13,691 bases of DNA, from assembly GCA_030635835.1 (NCBI GenBank), contig DAOVYB010000024.1:1-13691 (forward strand), read 5' to 3'. Numbering within the stretch: position 1 is the stretch's first letter; each line of letters opens with the position of its first letter. The DNA is from Gammaproteobacteria bacterium. Lineage in GTDB: Bacteria > Pseudomonadota > Gammaproteobacteria > UBA6429. The notes under the pieces were generated by a model. That model saw nothing but the letters and a program-made list of their open reading frames with translations. It was not told where the DNA came from and made no database searches. Below are positions 1 through 7,581 of the stretch, piece by piece. The position numbers and the translations under genes were made by a program.

Positions 1-787
1 CAATTGGAACCGGGTTACTTGAACGACCTAAAACTTTGTTGGTTTCAACCTGTGCTTTCCATTCTTCTTTAGTCTGGCCACTATCACGAGGGACATCGAT
101 CCATGGAATCAAACTTGCCGCTAAAGGTGCAGGCCATTGATCCGTTGGGTAAGCATCGCTGCGAATAAAGTCTGTAACAGACTTATCAATATCAAGAATT
201 GCTGTAGCAGGATCTGCATTCATATCTTTAACGTTGTCGTTAATCGCGCCCATTTGTGAAATTAACTCACGCATGTTTTTAGCGCCAGCACCCGATGCGG
301 CTTGATAAGTCATTGGAGTAATCCATTCAACTAAATCTTTTTCAAACAAACCACCAACAGCCATCAGCATTAAACTTACAGTACAGTTACCGCCAACAAA
401 TGTTTTAACACCATTAGCTAAACCATCTTTAATCACGTCTTTATTGACAGGATCAAGTACGATGATACTTTCATCAACCATACGCAGTGATGATGCCGCA
501 TCAATCCAGTAACCATTCCAACCTGCTTTGCGTAACTCAGGATAAACTTCGTTTGTATAATCTCCGCCCTGAGCAGTAACAATGACATCCATTGCTTTAA
601 GTTCATTAATATCTTTTGCATCTTTTAATGTTGGTACATCTTTACCAACATTAGGACCGGCTTGTCCTGTTTGTGAAGTTGTAAAAAAAACAGGTTCGAT
701 ATCATTAAAATCATTTTCTTCGCGCATACGTTGCATCAGGACTGAACCTACCATGCCGCGCCAACCTACAAACCCTACCCTTTTCAT
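1..787 (-). CDS. asd: Aspartate-semialdehyde dehydrogenase, C-terminus cut off by window edge
   Basis: Asd reduces aspartyl phosphate to aspartate semialdehyde with NADPH in the cytoplasm, the branch point to lysine/diaminopimelate, threonine and methionine. The visible 262 codons begin MKRVGFVGWRGMVGSVLMQR, a nucleotide-binding start very close to E. coli Asd. The catalytic cysteine lies in GGNCTVS at residue 135, the same number as in E. coli. A motif AASGAGAKNM follows. Roughly 100 residues, including the later catalytic histidine, lie beyond the left edge. The ATG at 787 is preceded by AAGAGGCG, a good ribosome site about 8 bases upstream. It is the last visible gene of the leuC-leuD-leuB-asd run, 209 bases after leuB, with repeat copy A in the gap, so it may also have its own promoter. 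The family call is secure. Confidence 0.96.
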   Translation of the reverse strand, partial: MKRVGFVGWRGMVGSVLMQRMREENDFNDIEPVFFTTSQTGQAGPNVGKDVPTLKDAKDINELKAMDVIVTAQGGDYTNEVYPELRKAGWNGYWIDAASSLRMVDESIIVLDPVNKDVIKDGLANGVKTFVGGNCTVSLMLMAVGGLFEKDLVEWITPMTYQAASGAGAKNMRELISQMGAINDNVKDMNADPATAILDIDKSVTDFIRSDAYPTDQWPAPLAASLIPWIDVPRDSGQTKEEWKAQVETNKVLGRSSNPVPI

Positions 788-824
788 CTTATTCGCCTCT
801 TAATAATCAATTCAAAATATTTTC

Positions 825-984
825 AACGCAAAGGCGCAAAGGCGCAAAGGACGCGAAGAAAAAACAAAAACTACTATTACAAAATCTTTAACCGCATGAG
901 ACACATAAATTCACAGAGAAAATAAATCGCAATATTCTTTAGCAAAAAAACTTTGCGTTCTTTGCGCCTTCGCGTCTTTGCGTT
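825..984. repeat. Palindromic GCAAAG-type repeat, copy A (long form, 160 bp)
   Basis: The left arm (825-858) and right arm (951-984) are inverted repeats matching at 30 of 34 positions, with only transitions between them. Each arm is a run of 8-bp units like ACGCAAAG, GCGCAAAG, ACGCGAAG. The spacer of about 92 bases is AT-rich and holds a degenerate stretch, ACCGCATGAGACACA, that may be a decayed extra unit. In the leu transcript it lies between leuB and asd and could form a long hairpin. The end at 984 shares 25 identical bases with copy C (2846-2870), so the copies are related rather than chance palindromes. Confidence 0.8.
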
Positions 985-996
985 AGATCTTCATAT

Positions 997-2067
997 CTAT
1001 AACGCTGCCACCACTGCATCACCCATTTCTGAGGTACTGACTTTTTTCATGCCATCCGAGAAAATATCTGCCGTACGTAAGTTTTGATCCAGTACTTTAT
1101 CTACTGCCTTTTCGATACGATCTGCCATTGCACTTTCATCTAATGAATAACGCAACATCATTGAAACAGATAAAATCGTGGCTAATGGATTTGCAACGTT
1201 TTGTCCTGCTATATCAGGTGCTGAACCATGAATCGGTTCATACATGCCCTGACCTTTTGAGTTTAGTGATGCTGATGGCAGCATACCAATTGAACCGGTT
1301 AGCATCGCGGCACAATCAGAAAGAATGTCACCAAACATATTTGTTGTCACCATGACATCAAACTGTTTAGGTTCACGTACCAATTGCATAGCTGCGTTAT
1401 CAACATACATATGTGATAATTCGATATCATCATTATCTTTATGAAGGTCTGTAACAACTTCACGCCACATTTCTGTTACTTCTAATACATTGGCTTTATC
1501 AACTGAACACACTTTACTGCCACGCTTACGAGCAATATCAAAGGCAACTTCTGCAATTCGTTTTACTTCAGATTCTTTATAAACCAGCGTGTTATAACCC
1601 TGACGCTCACCATTATCTAAAGTACGTACGCCACGAGGTTGACCAAAATAAATACCACCGGTTAACTCGCGAACGATCATAATATCTAAACCTGATACCA
1701 CTTCTGGTTTAAGTGTTGAAGCATCAGCAAGTTGTGGGTAAAGAATCGCTGGACGTAAGTTTGCAAACAAATCCAGTTCTGCACGTAAGCCTAATAAACC
1801 TTTTTCAGGACGCACTGCAATATCAAGTGATTCCCACTTATAACCACCTACTGCGCCTAACAAAATTGCATCAGCGGCTTTGGCTTTAGTTAATGTTTCT
1901 TCCGGTAAAGGTGAACCCGTTTCATCATAAGCAGTGCCACCAACAAGACCGTCTTCCATTTCAACATCCAGGCCATCTGTCTGTAATGCTTTAATGACTT
2001 TAACGGCTTCGGCAACAATTTCCTGGCCAATACCATCACCCGGAAGAACTAAAATTTTCTTTGTCAT
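997..2067 (-). CDS. leuB: 3-isopropylmalate dehydrogenase
   Basis: LeuB is a cytoplasmic, metal-dependent enzyme that oxidises and decarboxylates 3-isopropylmalate with NAD+, the third dedicated step of leucine synthesis. At 356 aa it has normal family length. Visible features are the N-terminal GDGIG (residues 10-14), the substrate-binding arginine region [16 protein letters not shown] (91-106) with R133 in [14 protein letters not shown], Tyr140, Lys191 in [10 protein letters not shown], and the metal-binding aspartates D223 (YVDNAA), D247 and D251 ([12 protein letters not shown]). The NAD loop [15 protein letters not shown] begins at residue 280. The ATG at 2067 has TAGTAGGATAACGTT upstream, so AGGA is well spaced. 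It is third in the leu cluster, 124 bases after leuD, and is flanked by repeat copies A and B. No disrupted motif is seen. Confidence 0.98.
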   Translation of the reverse strand: MTKKILVLPGDGIGQEIVAEAVKVIKALQTDGLDVEMEDGLVGGTAYDETGSPLPEETLTKAKAADAILLGAVGGYKWESLDIAVRPEKGLLGLRAELDLFANLRPAILYPQLADASTLKPEVVSGLDIMIVRELTGGIYFGQPRGVRTLDNGERQGYNTLVYKESEVKRIAEVAFDIARKRGSKVCSVDKANVLEVTEMWREVVTDLHKDNDDIELSHMYVDNAAMQLVREPKQFDVMVTTNMFGDILSDCAAMLTGSIGMLPSASLNSKGQGMYEPIHGSAPDIAGQNVANPLATILSVSMMLRYSLDESAMADRIEKAVDKVLDQNLRTADIFSDGMKKVSTSEMGDAVVAAL

Positions 2068-2095
2068 AACGTTATCCTACTAACATAATTTTTTT

Positions 2096-2181
2096 CAACG
2101 CAAAGACGCTAAGTCGCAGAGAACGCAAAGGTTTTTAATATTTAACCTCTGCGAACTTTGCGTCTCTGCGTCTTTGCGTTG
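2096..2181. repeat. Palindromic GCAAAG-type repeat, copy B (86 bp)
   Basis: The arms are 2096-2132 and 2144-2181, joined by a short AT-rich loop, and pair imperfectly with about seven mismatches. The units are again ACGCAAAG-like, with some GCAGAG variants. It lies between leuD and leuB. Read on the minus strand, the whole element lines up end to end with copy C on the plus strand, including the flanking ATCC and the TTAAA after the first arm, so B and C are one element in opposite orientations. Confidence 0.82.
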
Positions 2182-2191
2182 GATATTCATT

Positions 2192-2827
2192 TTAAAATAA
2201 CCACGGCGCTTCTGCACTGCGGCGTTGTTCATACGCTTTGATATCATCAACATGTTGTAATGTTAAACCAATATCATCCAAACCATTTAACAAACGGTGT
2301 TTACGAAATTCATCAACATCAAACTTAATGGTTGTTCCATCCGATTTTGTTATTGTTTGATTTTCTAAATCAACATTTAATTCATAACCTTCATTAGCTG
2401 CAACATCATTAAATATCTGCTCGATAACATTTGTATCTAACTTAATTAATAAAATACCGTTTTTAAAACTATTACTATAAAAAATATCAGCAAAGCTAGG
2501 AGCGATTACAACACGAAAGCCGTAATCCAATAAAGCCCATGGCGCGTGTTCACGGCTTGAGCCACAACCAAAGTTTTCTCGTGCAATTAATATTTGTGCA
2601 CCCTGATAACGTTCCTGGTTTAATACAAAGTCAGTATTTAATGGACGGCTACTATTATCCATTCCAGGTTCACCGTGATCAAGATAACGCCACTCATCAA
2701 ATAAGTTCGGTCCAAAGCCTGTACGTTTAATTGATTTCAAAAACTGTTTAGGAATAATGGCATCCGTATCAACATTAGGTCGATCCATCGGTGCCACGAT
2801 TGCTTTTAAAGTTGTAAATTTTTCCAT
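2192..2827 (-). CDS. leuD: 3-isopropylmalate dehydratase, small subunit
   Basis: LeuD is the small swivelling-domain subunit of isopropylmalate isomerase. It pairs with LeuC to convert 2-isopropylmalate to 3-isopropylmalate in the cytoplasm. The protein is 211 aa, near the usual ~200 for the bacterial form. It shows the N-terminal [19 protein letters not shown] stretch (residues 15-33) and the family signature [19 protein letters not shown] starting at residue 85. The ATG at 2827 has GGAGGTATTAA immediately upstream, a strong ribosome site that fixes the start. It is second in the cluster, 131 bases after leuC and 124 before leuB. Repeat arms lie about 10 bases past its stop and 17 bases before its start, so the gene is bracketed by matching inverted arms. 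The gene itself looks intact. Confidence 0.98.
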   Translation of the reverse strand: MEKFTTLKAIVAPMDRPNVDTDAIIPKQFLKSIKRTGFGPNLFDEWRYLDHGEPGMDNSSRPLNTDFVLNQERYQGAQILIARENFGCGSSREHAPWALLDYGFRVVIAPSFADIFYSNSFKNGILLIKLDTNVIEQIFNDVAANEGYELNVDLENQTITKSDGTTIKFDVDEFRKHRLLNGLDDIGLTLQHVDDIKAYEQRRSAEAPWLF

Positions 2828-2844
2828 TTAATACCTCCAAAATC

Positions 2845-2930
2845 CAACGCAAAGACGCGAAGGCGCAAAGTTCGCAGAGGTTAAACTATAAAAAACTTTG
2901 CGCTCTTGGCGTCTTTGCGCCTTTGCGTTG
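2845..2930. repeat. Palindromic GCAAAG-type repeat, copy C (86 bp)
   Basis: The arms are 2845-2882 and 2894-2930 with an AT-rich loop. The left arm reads as units ACGCAAAG, ACGCGAAG, GCGCAAAG, TTCGCAGAG. It lies between leuC and leuD and ends about 5 bases before the GGAGG ribosome site of leuD. Its left arm matches the right arm of copy B, read in reverse, at 35 of 38 positions, better than it matches its own right arm. Confidence 0.82.
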
Positions 2931-2958
2931 AAATCTTTTGATCTTTCTTTCATGTTAT

Positions 2959-4371
2959 TTACATATCACGAACATCAACAAAGTGGCCTTTAATAGCAGC
3001 AGCTGCTGCCATTGCCGGACTCACCAAATGCGTACGTCCACCCTGTCCTTGTCGACCTTCAAAGTTTCGGTTTGAGGTTGAAGCACAACGTTCTTCAGGT
3101 TCTAATCTGTCTGCATTCATGGCTAAACACATTGAACAACCCGGTTCACGCCATTCAAAGCCCGCTTCAGTAAGAATCTTATCCAAACCTTCTTTTTCAG
3201 CTTGTTGTTTAATTAAACCTGAGCCAGGTACAACTAAGGCTAACTTAATATTACTCGCAACTTTACGGCCTTTAGCAATTTCTGCTGCTGCACGAATATC
3301 TTCAATACGTGAGTTGGTACATGAACCAATAAACACTTTATCTACATCAATTTCATTCATCGGTGTATTGGCCGTTAAACCCATATAGTTTAAAGCCGCA
3401 ACCATGCCTTCACGTTTTACATCATCTTTTTCATTCGCCGGATCAGGTACCTTGTTATCTATACCCACCACCATTTCAGGTGAGGTACCCCAGGTCACTT
3501 GCGGTTTAATGCTTGCCGCATCAATATTGACTACGGTGTCAAAACCAGCATCAGCATCGCTGTGCAATTCTTGCCAGGCTTTAACCGCTTGCTCCCATTG
3601 TTCACCTTTTGGTGAATAAGGGCGACCTTCAACGTAATCTATCGTTTTTTGATCAACTGCAACCATTCCTGCGCGTGCACCGGCTTCAATCGCCATATTA
3701 CAAACGGTCATTCGGCCTTCCATCGACAAAGCTTTAATAGCATCACCACCAAACTCAATCGCATAACCTGTGCCACCCGCAGTTCCTATTTCACCAATTA
3801 TAGCTAAGACAATATCTTTAGCTGTGATACCGGCATTCACTTCACCGTTGACACTCACTAACATGGTTTTGGATTTAGCTTGTACCAAACACTGGGTCGC
3901 CATGACGTGTTCTACTTCAGATGTACCAATACCATGAGCTAAGGCACCAAAGGCACCATGTGTTGAAGTATGTGAGTCTCCACAAACAACGGTCATCCCT
4001 GGTAAAGTTGCACCTTGTTCAGGCCCAATAACATGCACAATACCCTGACGAATATCATCCATTTTGAATTCAGTCACACCAAAATCAGCACAGTTTTGAT
4101 CCAGGGTTTCCACCTGCAAACGTGAAATAGGATCTTCAATCCCTTCAATGCCCTGACTACGATCTGTTGTCGGTACATTATGATCCGGTGTCGCTAAGTT
4201 GGCATCAACTCGCCATAATTTACGACCAGCTATCCGCAAACCTTCAAAGGCTTGTGGTGAAGTCACTTCATGCACCAATTGACGATCAATATATAAGAGT
4301 GCTGTACCGTCACCATTGTCACGGACAACATGTTGATCCCATATTTTTTCGTATAAAGTTTTGCTTGCCAT
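2959..4371 (-). CDS. leuC: 3-isopropylmalate dehydratase, large subunit
   Basis: LeuC is the aconitase-family large subunit of isopropylmalate isomerase. It carries the [4Fe-4S] cluster and works with LeuD. Counting from the first of two adjacent ATGs (4374), the protein is 471 aa, with cluster ligands Cys352 ([14 protein letters not shown]) and Cys413 and Cys416 ([10 protein letters not shown]). Other family motifs are [20 protein letters not shown] and [13 protein letters not shown] prefer the second ATG (4371): it gives [16 protein letters not shown], which lines up with the usual family start, and puts the AGAGGA site about 7 bases away rather than 4. It is first in the leu cluster and is read from a predicted promoter with a short leader of roughly 35 bases, too short for a leader-peptide attenuator. 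Divergent from the LysR-type gene. Confidence 0.98.
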   Translation of the reverse strand: MASKTLYEKIWDQHVVRDNGDGTALLYIDRQLVHEVTSPQAFEGLRIAGRKLWRVDANLATPDHNVPTTDRSQGIEGIEDPISRLQVETLDQNCADFGVTEFKMDDIRQGIVHVIGPEQGATLPGMTVVCGDSHTSTHGAFGALAHGIGTSEVEHVMATQCLVQAKSKTMLVSVNGEVNAGITAKDIVLAIIGEIGTAGGTGYAIEFGGDAIKALSMEGRMTVCNMAIEAGARAGMVAVDQKTIDYVEGRPYSPKGEQWEQAVKAWQELHSDADAGFDTVVNIDAASIKPQVTWGTSPEMVVGIDNKVPDPANEKDDVKREGMVAALNYMGLTANTPMNEIDVDKVFIGSCTNSRIEDIRAAAEIAKGRKVASNIKLALVVPGSGLIKQQAEKEGLDKILTEAGFEWREPGCSMCLAMNADRLEPEERCASTSNRNFEGRQGQGGRTHLVSPAMAAAAAIKGHFVDVRDM

Positions 4372-4391
4372 CATTTCTTCCTCTGTTCAAA

Positions 4392-4408
4392 TGACATCTT
4401 GTCAGATG
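4392..4408. promoter_or_regulatory. Overlapping inverted repeats at the predicted leuC transcription start
   Basis: TGACA-TCT-TGTCA (4392-4404) and CATCT-TGTC-AGATG (4395-4408) are two perfect 5-bp-arm palindromes sharing bases. They lie about +1 to +16 of the predicted leuC start, between promoter and ribosome site. They could be an operator or a small leader hairpin. The function is a guess. Confidence 0.35.
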
Positions 4409-4413
4409 CGGCA

Positions 4414-4442
4414 AATATAGTCGTATTTTTACTATTACACAA
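4414..4442 (-). promoter_or_regulatory. Predicted promoter of leuC
   Basis: On the minus strand, TTGTGT (4442-4437) and TATATT (4419-4414, 5 of 6 to TATAAT) are separated by 17 bases. This places the start near 4407, about 35 bases before leuC. The weak -35 fits a promoter that needs an activator. Confidence 0.5.
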
Positions 4443-4462
4443 ATTCATTATTTTCATATAAA
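4435..4462 (+). promoter_or_regulatory. Weak candidate promoter of the LysR-type gene
   Basis: TTACAC (4435-4440), 16 bases, then TATAAA (4457-4462) on the plus strand. The -35 is poor. If real, transcription starts near 4469, inside the LysR-type box, which would suit autorepression. Confidence 0.3.
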
Positions 4463-4481
4463 CTATTCCAATTGGTTATAG
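4463..4481. promoter_or_regulatory. LysR-type binding box CTAT-N11-ATAG
   Basis: CTAT (4463-4466), 11 bases, ATAG (4478-4481) is a perfect 4-bp inverted repeat of the T-N11-A form bound by LysR-type regulators. Its centre (4472) is at -65 from the predicted leuC start, the usual place for the recognition site. A poorer CTAT-N11-ATTA (4432-4450) lies 31 bases, about three helical turns, closer to leuC over the -35, where an activation site would sit. The adjacent gene encodes such a regulator. Confidence 0.55.
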
Positions 4482-4504
4482 CAAGAGAGAAAAGGGGCCG
4501 TCAA

Positions 4505-5389
4505 TTGGATATTTCAAATCTTAATGCATTTGTCGCAGTCGCAGATACAGGATCGTTTTCTATTGCTTCTGAGCAGCTTTTTCTTACTCAACCCGCCATT
4601 AGTAAGCGAGTTTCAGCTTTAGAGTTGGAACTGGATGTTCAGTTATTTGACCGCATTGGGCGTAAAGTCACCTTAACCGAAGCAGGTATAGCTCTTTTAT
4701 CTCGTGCCCGTACCATTTTACAGCAAGTCGAAGACTCTAAACGTGCCATTAAAAATTTATCTGGCCATATTGCCGGCAAACTCAGTATTGGTACCAGTCA
4801 CCATATTGGTTTGCACCGCTTACCGCCAATACTTCGTGCTTTTACTCATGCCCATCCTGAAGTGGAGTTAGACTTACACTTTATGGATTCTGAAGAAGCC
4901 TGTCATGCAATTGAACATGGCGATCTTGAAATAGGTATTGTAACTCTCCCCTTAGAACCGGCAAAAGTATTAAAGACTTATGAGATATGGCCAGACCCGT
5001 TAGAAATTGTTGTAAATCAATCTCACCCATTAACCTTATTAAAGAAAATTACAGCAGAACAATTGGCTCAATATTCAGCAATCCTGCCAACACGCGGCAC
5101 TTACACACGGCAGATTTTTGAACACACCATGTCTAAACACAAACTCAAATTAAAAGTTGGATTATCAACCAACTATTTAGAAACCATTAAAATGATGGTG
5201 AGTGTTGGACTGGGTTGGAGTGTATTACCACGTAGTATGCTTAATAAAGAACTTAAAACACTTAGTATTAATGGGATAAAACTAGAACGAAAATTAGGCA
5301 TTGTTTGTCATTCTGGTCATACATTATCTAATGCTGCGAGAGCAATGTCTGAAATGCTTAAAGACAATGTTAAAAAGGATAACCCTTAA
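4505..5389 (+). CDS. LysR-type transcriptional regulator, likely of the leu cluster
   Basis: A 294-aa DNA-binding regulator of the LysR family, normal in length. The first ~60 residues form the winged helix-turn-helix (LNAFVAVADTGSFSIASEQL, then LTQPAISKRVSALE), followed by a linker helix and an effector-binding domain that senses a small molecule, unidentified here. I place the start at TTG 4505 because it gives MDISNLNAFVAVADTGSF, the usual family N-terminus, with AAAAGGGG about 8 bases upstream. The in-frame TTG at 4472 would add 11 unusual residues and run through the operator. It is divergent from leuC with a T-N11-A box between them, so control of leuC and of itself is the natural inference. 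I recall similar LysR genes beside leuC in pseudomonads. I do not assign leuO, because the neighbourhood alone does not establish it. Confidence 0.9.
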   Translation: MDISNLNAFVAVADTGSFSIASEQLFLTQPAISKRVSALELELDVQLFDRIGRKVTLTEAGIALLSRARTILQQVEDSKRAIKNLSGHIAGKLSIGTSHHIGLHRLPPILRAFTHAHPEVELDLHFMDSEEACHAIEHGDLEIGIVTLPLEPAKVLKTYEIWPDPLEIVVNQSHPLTLLKKITAEQLAQYSAILPTRGTYTRQIFEHTMSKHKLKLKVGLSTNYLETIKMMVSVGLGWSVLPRSMLNKELKTLSINGIKLERKLGIVCHSGHTLSNAARAMSEMLKDNVKKDNP

Positions 5390-5448
5390 CAATTTAGGGT
5401 AAAGTAGATTACAATGAAATCTGATTTTAATATTAGGCAAATGTAAGT

Positions 5449-5826
5449 ATGTCTCCAAATTCATATAAACACATACTTGTCGTCGACGATGACGATATGA
5501 TGCGCGCGTATGTGAAGGAATTATTGCAACTCAATAATTTCGAAATTACAGAAGCAACTAACGGGAAAATGGCTCTCAAGAAATTTCGTGAAAATCCGCC
5601 TGATTTAGTCATTACTGATATCATTATGCCAGAAATGGAAGGCATCAGTTTTATTCGTGAATTACGTGAACATGATAAAGACATTCCTATTATAGCGATG
5701 ACCGGAAATGTACATGGTCGAATGGAAGAGTATCTCGAAATTTCATCACAATTAGGGGCTAATGAAATATTACATAAACCAATTCAATCAAATGACTTTC
5801 TCAACGCGATTAATAAACTTATTTAA
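5449..5826 (+). CDS. Single-domain response regulator (CheY-like receiver)
   Basis: A 125-aa protein that is a receiver domain and nothing more. The acidic pocket is at D14/D15 (ILVVDDDDMMR), the phospho-accepting aspartate is D57 (LVITDIIMPEMEG), the switch threonine is T85 (IIAMTG) and the conserved lysine is K110 (ILHKPI). All key residues are present, so it should accept phosphate from a histidine kinase. With no output domain it would act by protein contact, as CheY or Spo0F do. No kinase is encoded in the window. Only a weak ribosome site precedes the ATG. It lies 59 bases after the LysR-type gene and 12 bases before the BON lipoprotein gene, so it probably shares a transcript with the latter. 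Its partner and output are unknown. Confidence 0.9.
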   Translation: MSPNSYKHILVVDDDDMMRAYVKELLQLNNFEITEATNGKMALKKFRENPPDLVITDIIMPEMEGISFIRELREHDKDIPIIAMTGNVHGRMEEYLEISSQLGANEILHKPIQSNDFLNAINKLI

Positions 5827-5838
5827 AGGACCGTTTTA

Positions 5839-6180
5839 ATGTACAAAAATATTTTAATTGTTTTATTAGCTTCCCTACTACTGCAAGGTTGTGCGGCAGT
5901 TGCCGTTGGTGGAGCCGGGGCAGCAGGTTACTATGTCGGTAAAGATAAACGTGACTTTAATACCATCATGGAAGATGCTGGCATCACAGCGGCTATTAAT
6001 TCTGATTTATTAGCTGCCAAAGGTGTTAAAACATTTGATATTAATGTTGATACTTATAATGGTGTTGTATACCTAACCGGACATGTACCTTCAGGTAAAA
6101 TTAAACACAAAGTAATCAAAATTTGTAAAAAAACAAAAGGTGTTAAAAAAGTAGTCTCTAAATTAAAAATAAAGAAATAA
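5839..6180 (+). CDS. Small BON-domain lipoprotein
   Basis: A 113-aa envelope protein. Residues 1-17 are a lipoprotein signal peptide (hydrophobic core ILIVLLASLLL) ending in LLQGC, so Cys18 is the expected lipidation site. A glycine/alanine-rich stretch follows (VAVGGAGAAGYYVG). From about residue 47 to the end is one BON domain with the typical GVVYLTGHV (75-83) and a lysine-rich tail. BON proteins such as OsmY and YraP/DolP act in the periplasm or at the outer membrane and are linked to envelope stress and lipid surfaces; those have two BON domains, this has one. AAAGGA about 8 bases before the ATG is a good ribosome site. It is 12 bases after the receiver gene and ends 8 bases before the convergent mqo, with no terminator visible between them. 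Confidence 0.87.
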   Translation: MYKNILIVLLASLLLQGCAAVAVGGAGAAGYYVGKDKRDFNTIMEDAGITAAINSDLLAAKGVKTFDINVDTYNGVVYLTGHVPSGKIKHKVIKICKKTKGVKKVVSKLKIKK

Positions 6181-6188
6181 AACGTTTA

Positions 6189-7508
6189 TCATTTCAGTTC
6201 TTTATTTAATTTATCCTTATCCGCTTTTGCTCCCAGATAATTTACAATAATATCCAGATCTTTCTCTGCATTCCCCAAACAACTGGTTGCACCGGGTGAC
6301 GGTGTCATATTAAAAATCAAACCATTATCCGGACTGAGTTTTGCTTCACCTAAATGTAGACTATGGGTTCTCTTGTCAATCATGACAGGACGAATCCCCC
6401 CCGTTTTTTTTGCAAAGGTTAGATCATTTAATTGCATATCAGGAATAATTTTACGCGCATCTTTTAAGAATAAATGTCTGCGTATTACAGGTAATTCAAA
6501 CATCATATTTTTAAATAAGTAATTTCGAATTTCAGATACTTTTAATAATTTCCAGAGTGTTTTTATAACATTCAGGTCAGGTTTAAAAATTTGTAAAAAC
6601 TCCGGCAGTGTTTTCCAGTTATAACGTTCAAGTAACGGTAAGGCTAATGCGGTTGGGCCTAAACGCGTTTTTCCCGGTACTAATACATCTGGATCACCAT
6701 GAATTGCAGCAAAAGGTAATTTATCATTTTGTACTGTATATACCTTTCCGTTTAAGATTTCTGGCGTGTAGTAAAAGCTTCCGGCCATAGGTAAACATGA
6801 AAATTCCAAACCATAGCCCATGCGATGAGCAAACAATAAACTATGTCCACCGGATGAAACCACCACAAATTTTGCATGCTGAGTACCAGATTGTGTTTTG
6901 ACTGCGTAACCTTCAGATGATTTTTTAATACTCAAAACTTTAGTTTTTAGTTTTACTTCAACATGCTTATTCTCTTTAGCTAATGCCTGCTTTACAAAAG
7001 ATTCAGATAAGGCCTGAAAATTAACCGCGGTATAATCATCCAGTACTCCTAAAGCAACGACATCTTCTTTACGTCCGGCTATCACAGCAGGTTCAACTTT
7101 ATTGATATCTTCTCGTTCGAGTAATTGCATCTTTGGGTAGTGAGGACTGAACTGCTTAAAACGTTCACGAAGTACTGCAACTTCTTTTTTACCAACACCG
7201 AGAACCATCTTTGAATATTTGTATTGAATATCTTCTTTATTGTCTAATTCATTGACATAACGCAACACCATATTTGCAGATGTTTGTACCTGTAGAGCTT
7301 TATCAAGCGTATAATTTGTTTCAATATCGCCACAGTGTAAAGTTTGACTATTATTTCGGCCATGAGAGTTAACCGAGGCAATAGAAGCATGTTTTTCAAA
7401 TAATGCGATATTTTTTATATCCGTATACTCGGCTAATAAATACAGCAAAGCAGTACCGGAAACACCACCACCAATAATTATTACATCTTGAATATGTCTT
7501 TTTTCCAC
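6189..7508 (-). CDS. mqo: Malate:quinone oxidoreductase, short (Campylobacterota-like) type
   Basis: A 439-aa FAD-dependent oxidoreductase expected to oxidise malate to oxaloacetate and pass electrons to quinone at the inner membrane face. The FAD-binding fold starts with VIIIGGGVSGTALLYLLAEY (GGGVSG at 13-18) and the ribose-binding glutamate in ALFEKH (E38). NSQTLHCGDIETNYTLDKA (53-71) and the C-terminal GGIRPVMID and PSPGATSCLGNA (403-414) fit Mqo, and the first of these resembles the ~450-aa enzyme of Campylobacter and Helicobacter, as I remember it, more than E. coli Mqo (~550 aa). The start is GTG at 7508, since there is no ATG before the FAD motif; AGAGAT lies about 8 bases upstream. 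It follows the MFS gene by 73 bases on the same strand. A related FAD oxidoreductase acting on another 2-hydroxyacid cannot be excluded. Confidence 0.8.
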   Translation of the reverse strand: MEKRHIQDVIIIGGGVSGTALLYLLAEYTDIKNIALFEKHASIASVNSHGRNNSQTLHCGDIETNYTLDKALQVQTSANMVLRYVNELDNKEDIQYKYSKMVLGVGKKEVAVLRERFKQFSPHYPKMQLLEREDINKVEPAVIAGRKEDVVALGVLDDYTAVNFQALSESFVKQALAKENKHVEVKLKTKVLSIKKSSEGYAVKTQSGTQHAKFVVVSSGGHSLLFAHRMGYGLEFSCLPMAGSFYYTPEILNGKVYTVQNDKLPFAAIHGDPDVLVPGKTRLGPTALALPLLERYNWKTLPEFLQIFKPDLNVIKTLWKLLKVSEIRNYLFKNMMFELPVIRRHLFLKDARKIIPDMQLNDLTFAKKTGGIRPVMIDKRTHSLHLGEAKLSPDNGLIFNMTPSPGATSCLGNAEKDLDIIVNYLGAKADKDKLNKELK

Positions 7509-7581
7509 TCTAAATCTCTTTTATAAAATTGATAATTACTTTATCGGCACAACGTTAACAAAACTAAAGAACTCATAATAA

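Noticed and set aside
825..2930. The GCAAAG repeats as a CRISPR array
   Set aside because: There are no regular spacers; the units are contiguous 8-mers in inverted arms, and the copies are separated by whole genes.
4372..4413. Leader-peptide attenuator before leuC
   Set aside because: The predicted leader is only about 35 bases, with no leucine-codon ORF and no terminator/antiterminator pair.
4472..4504. Upstream TTG (4472) as start of the LysR-type protein
   Set aside because: It adds 11 atypical residues, has no ribosome site and overlaps the predicted operator. TTG 4505 fits the family and has AAAAGGGG upstream.
5382..5400. Terminator ACCCT...AGGGT after the LysR-type gene
   Set aside because: The stem is five base pairs with a mismatch inward, it overlaps the stop codon, and no T-run follows.
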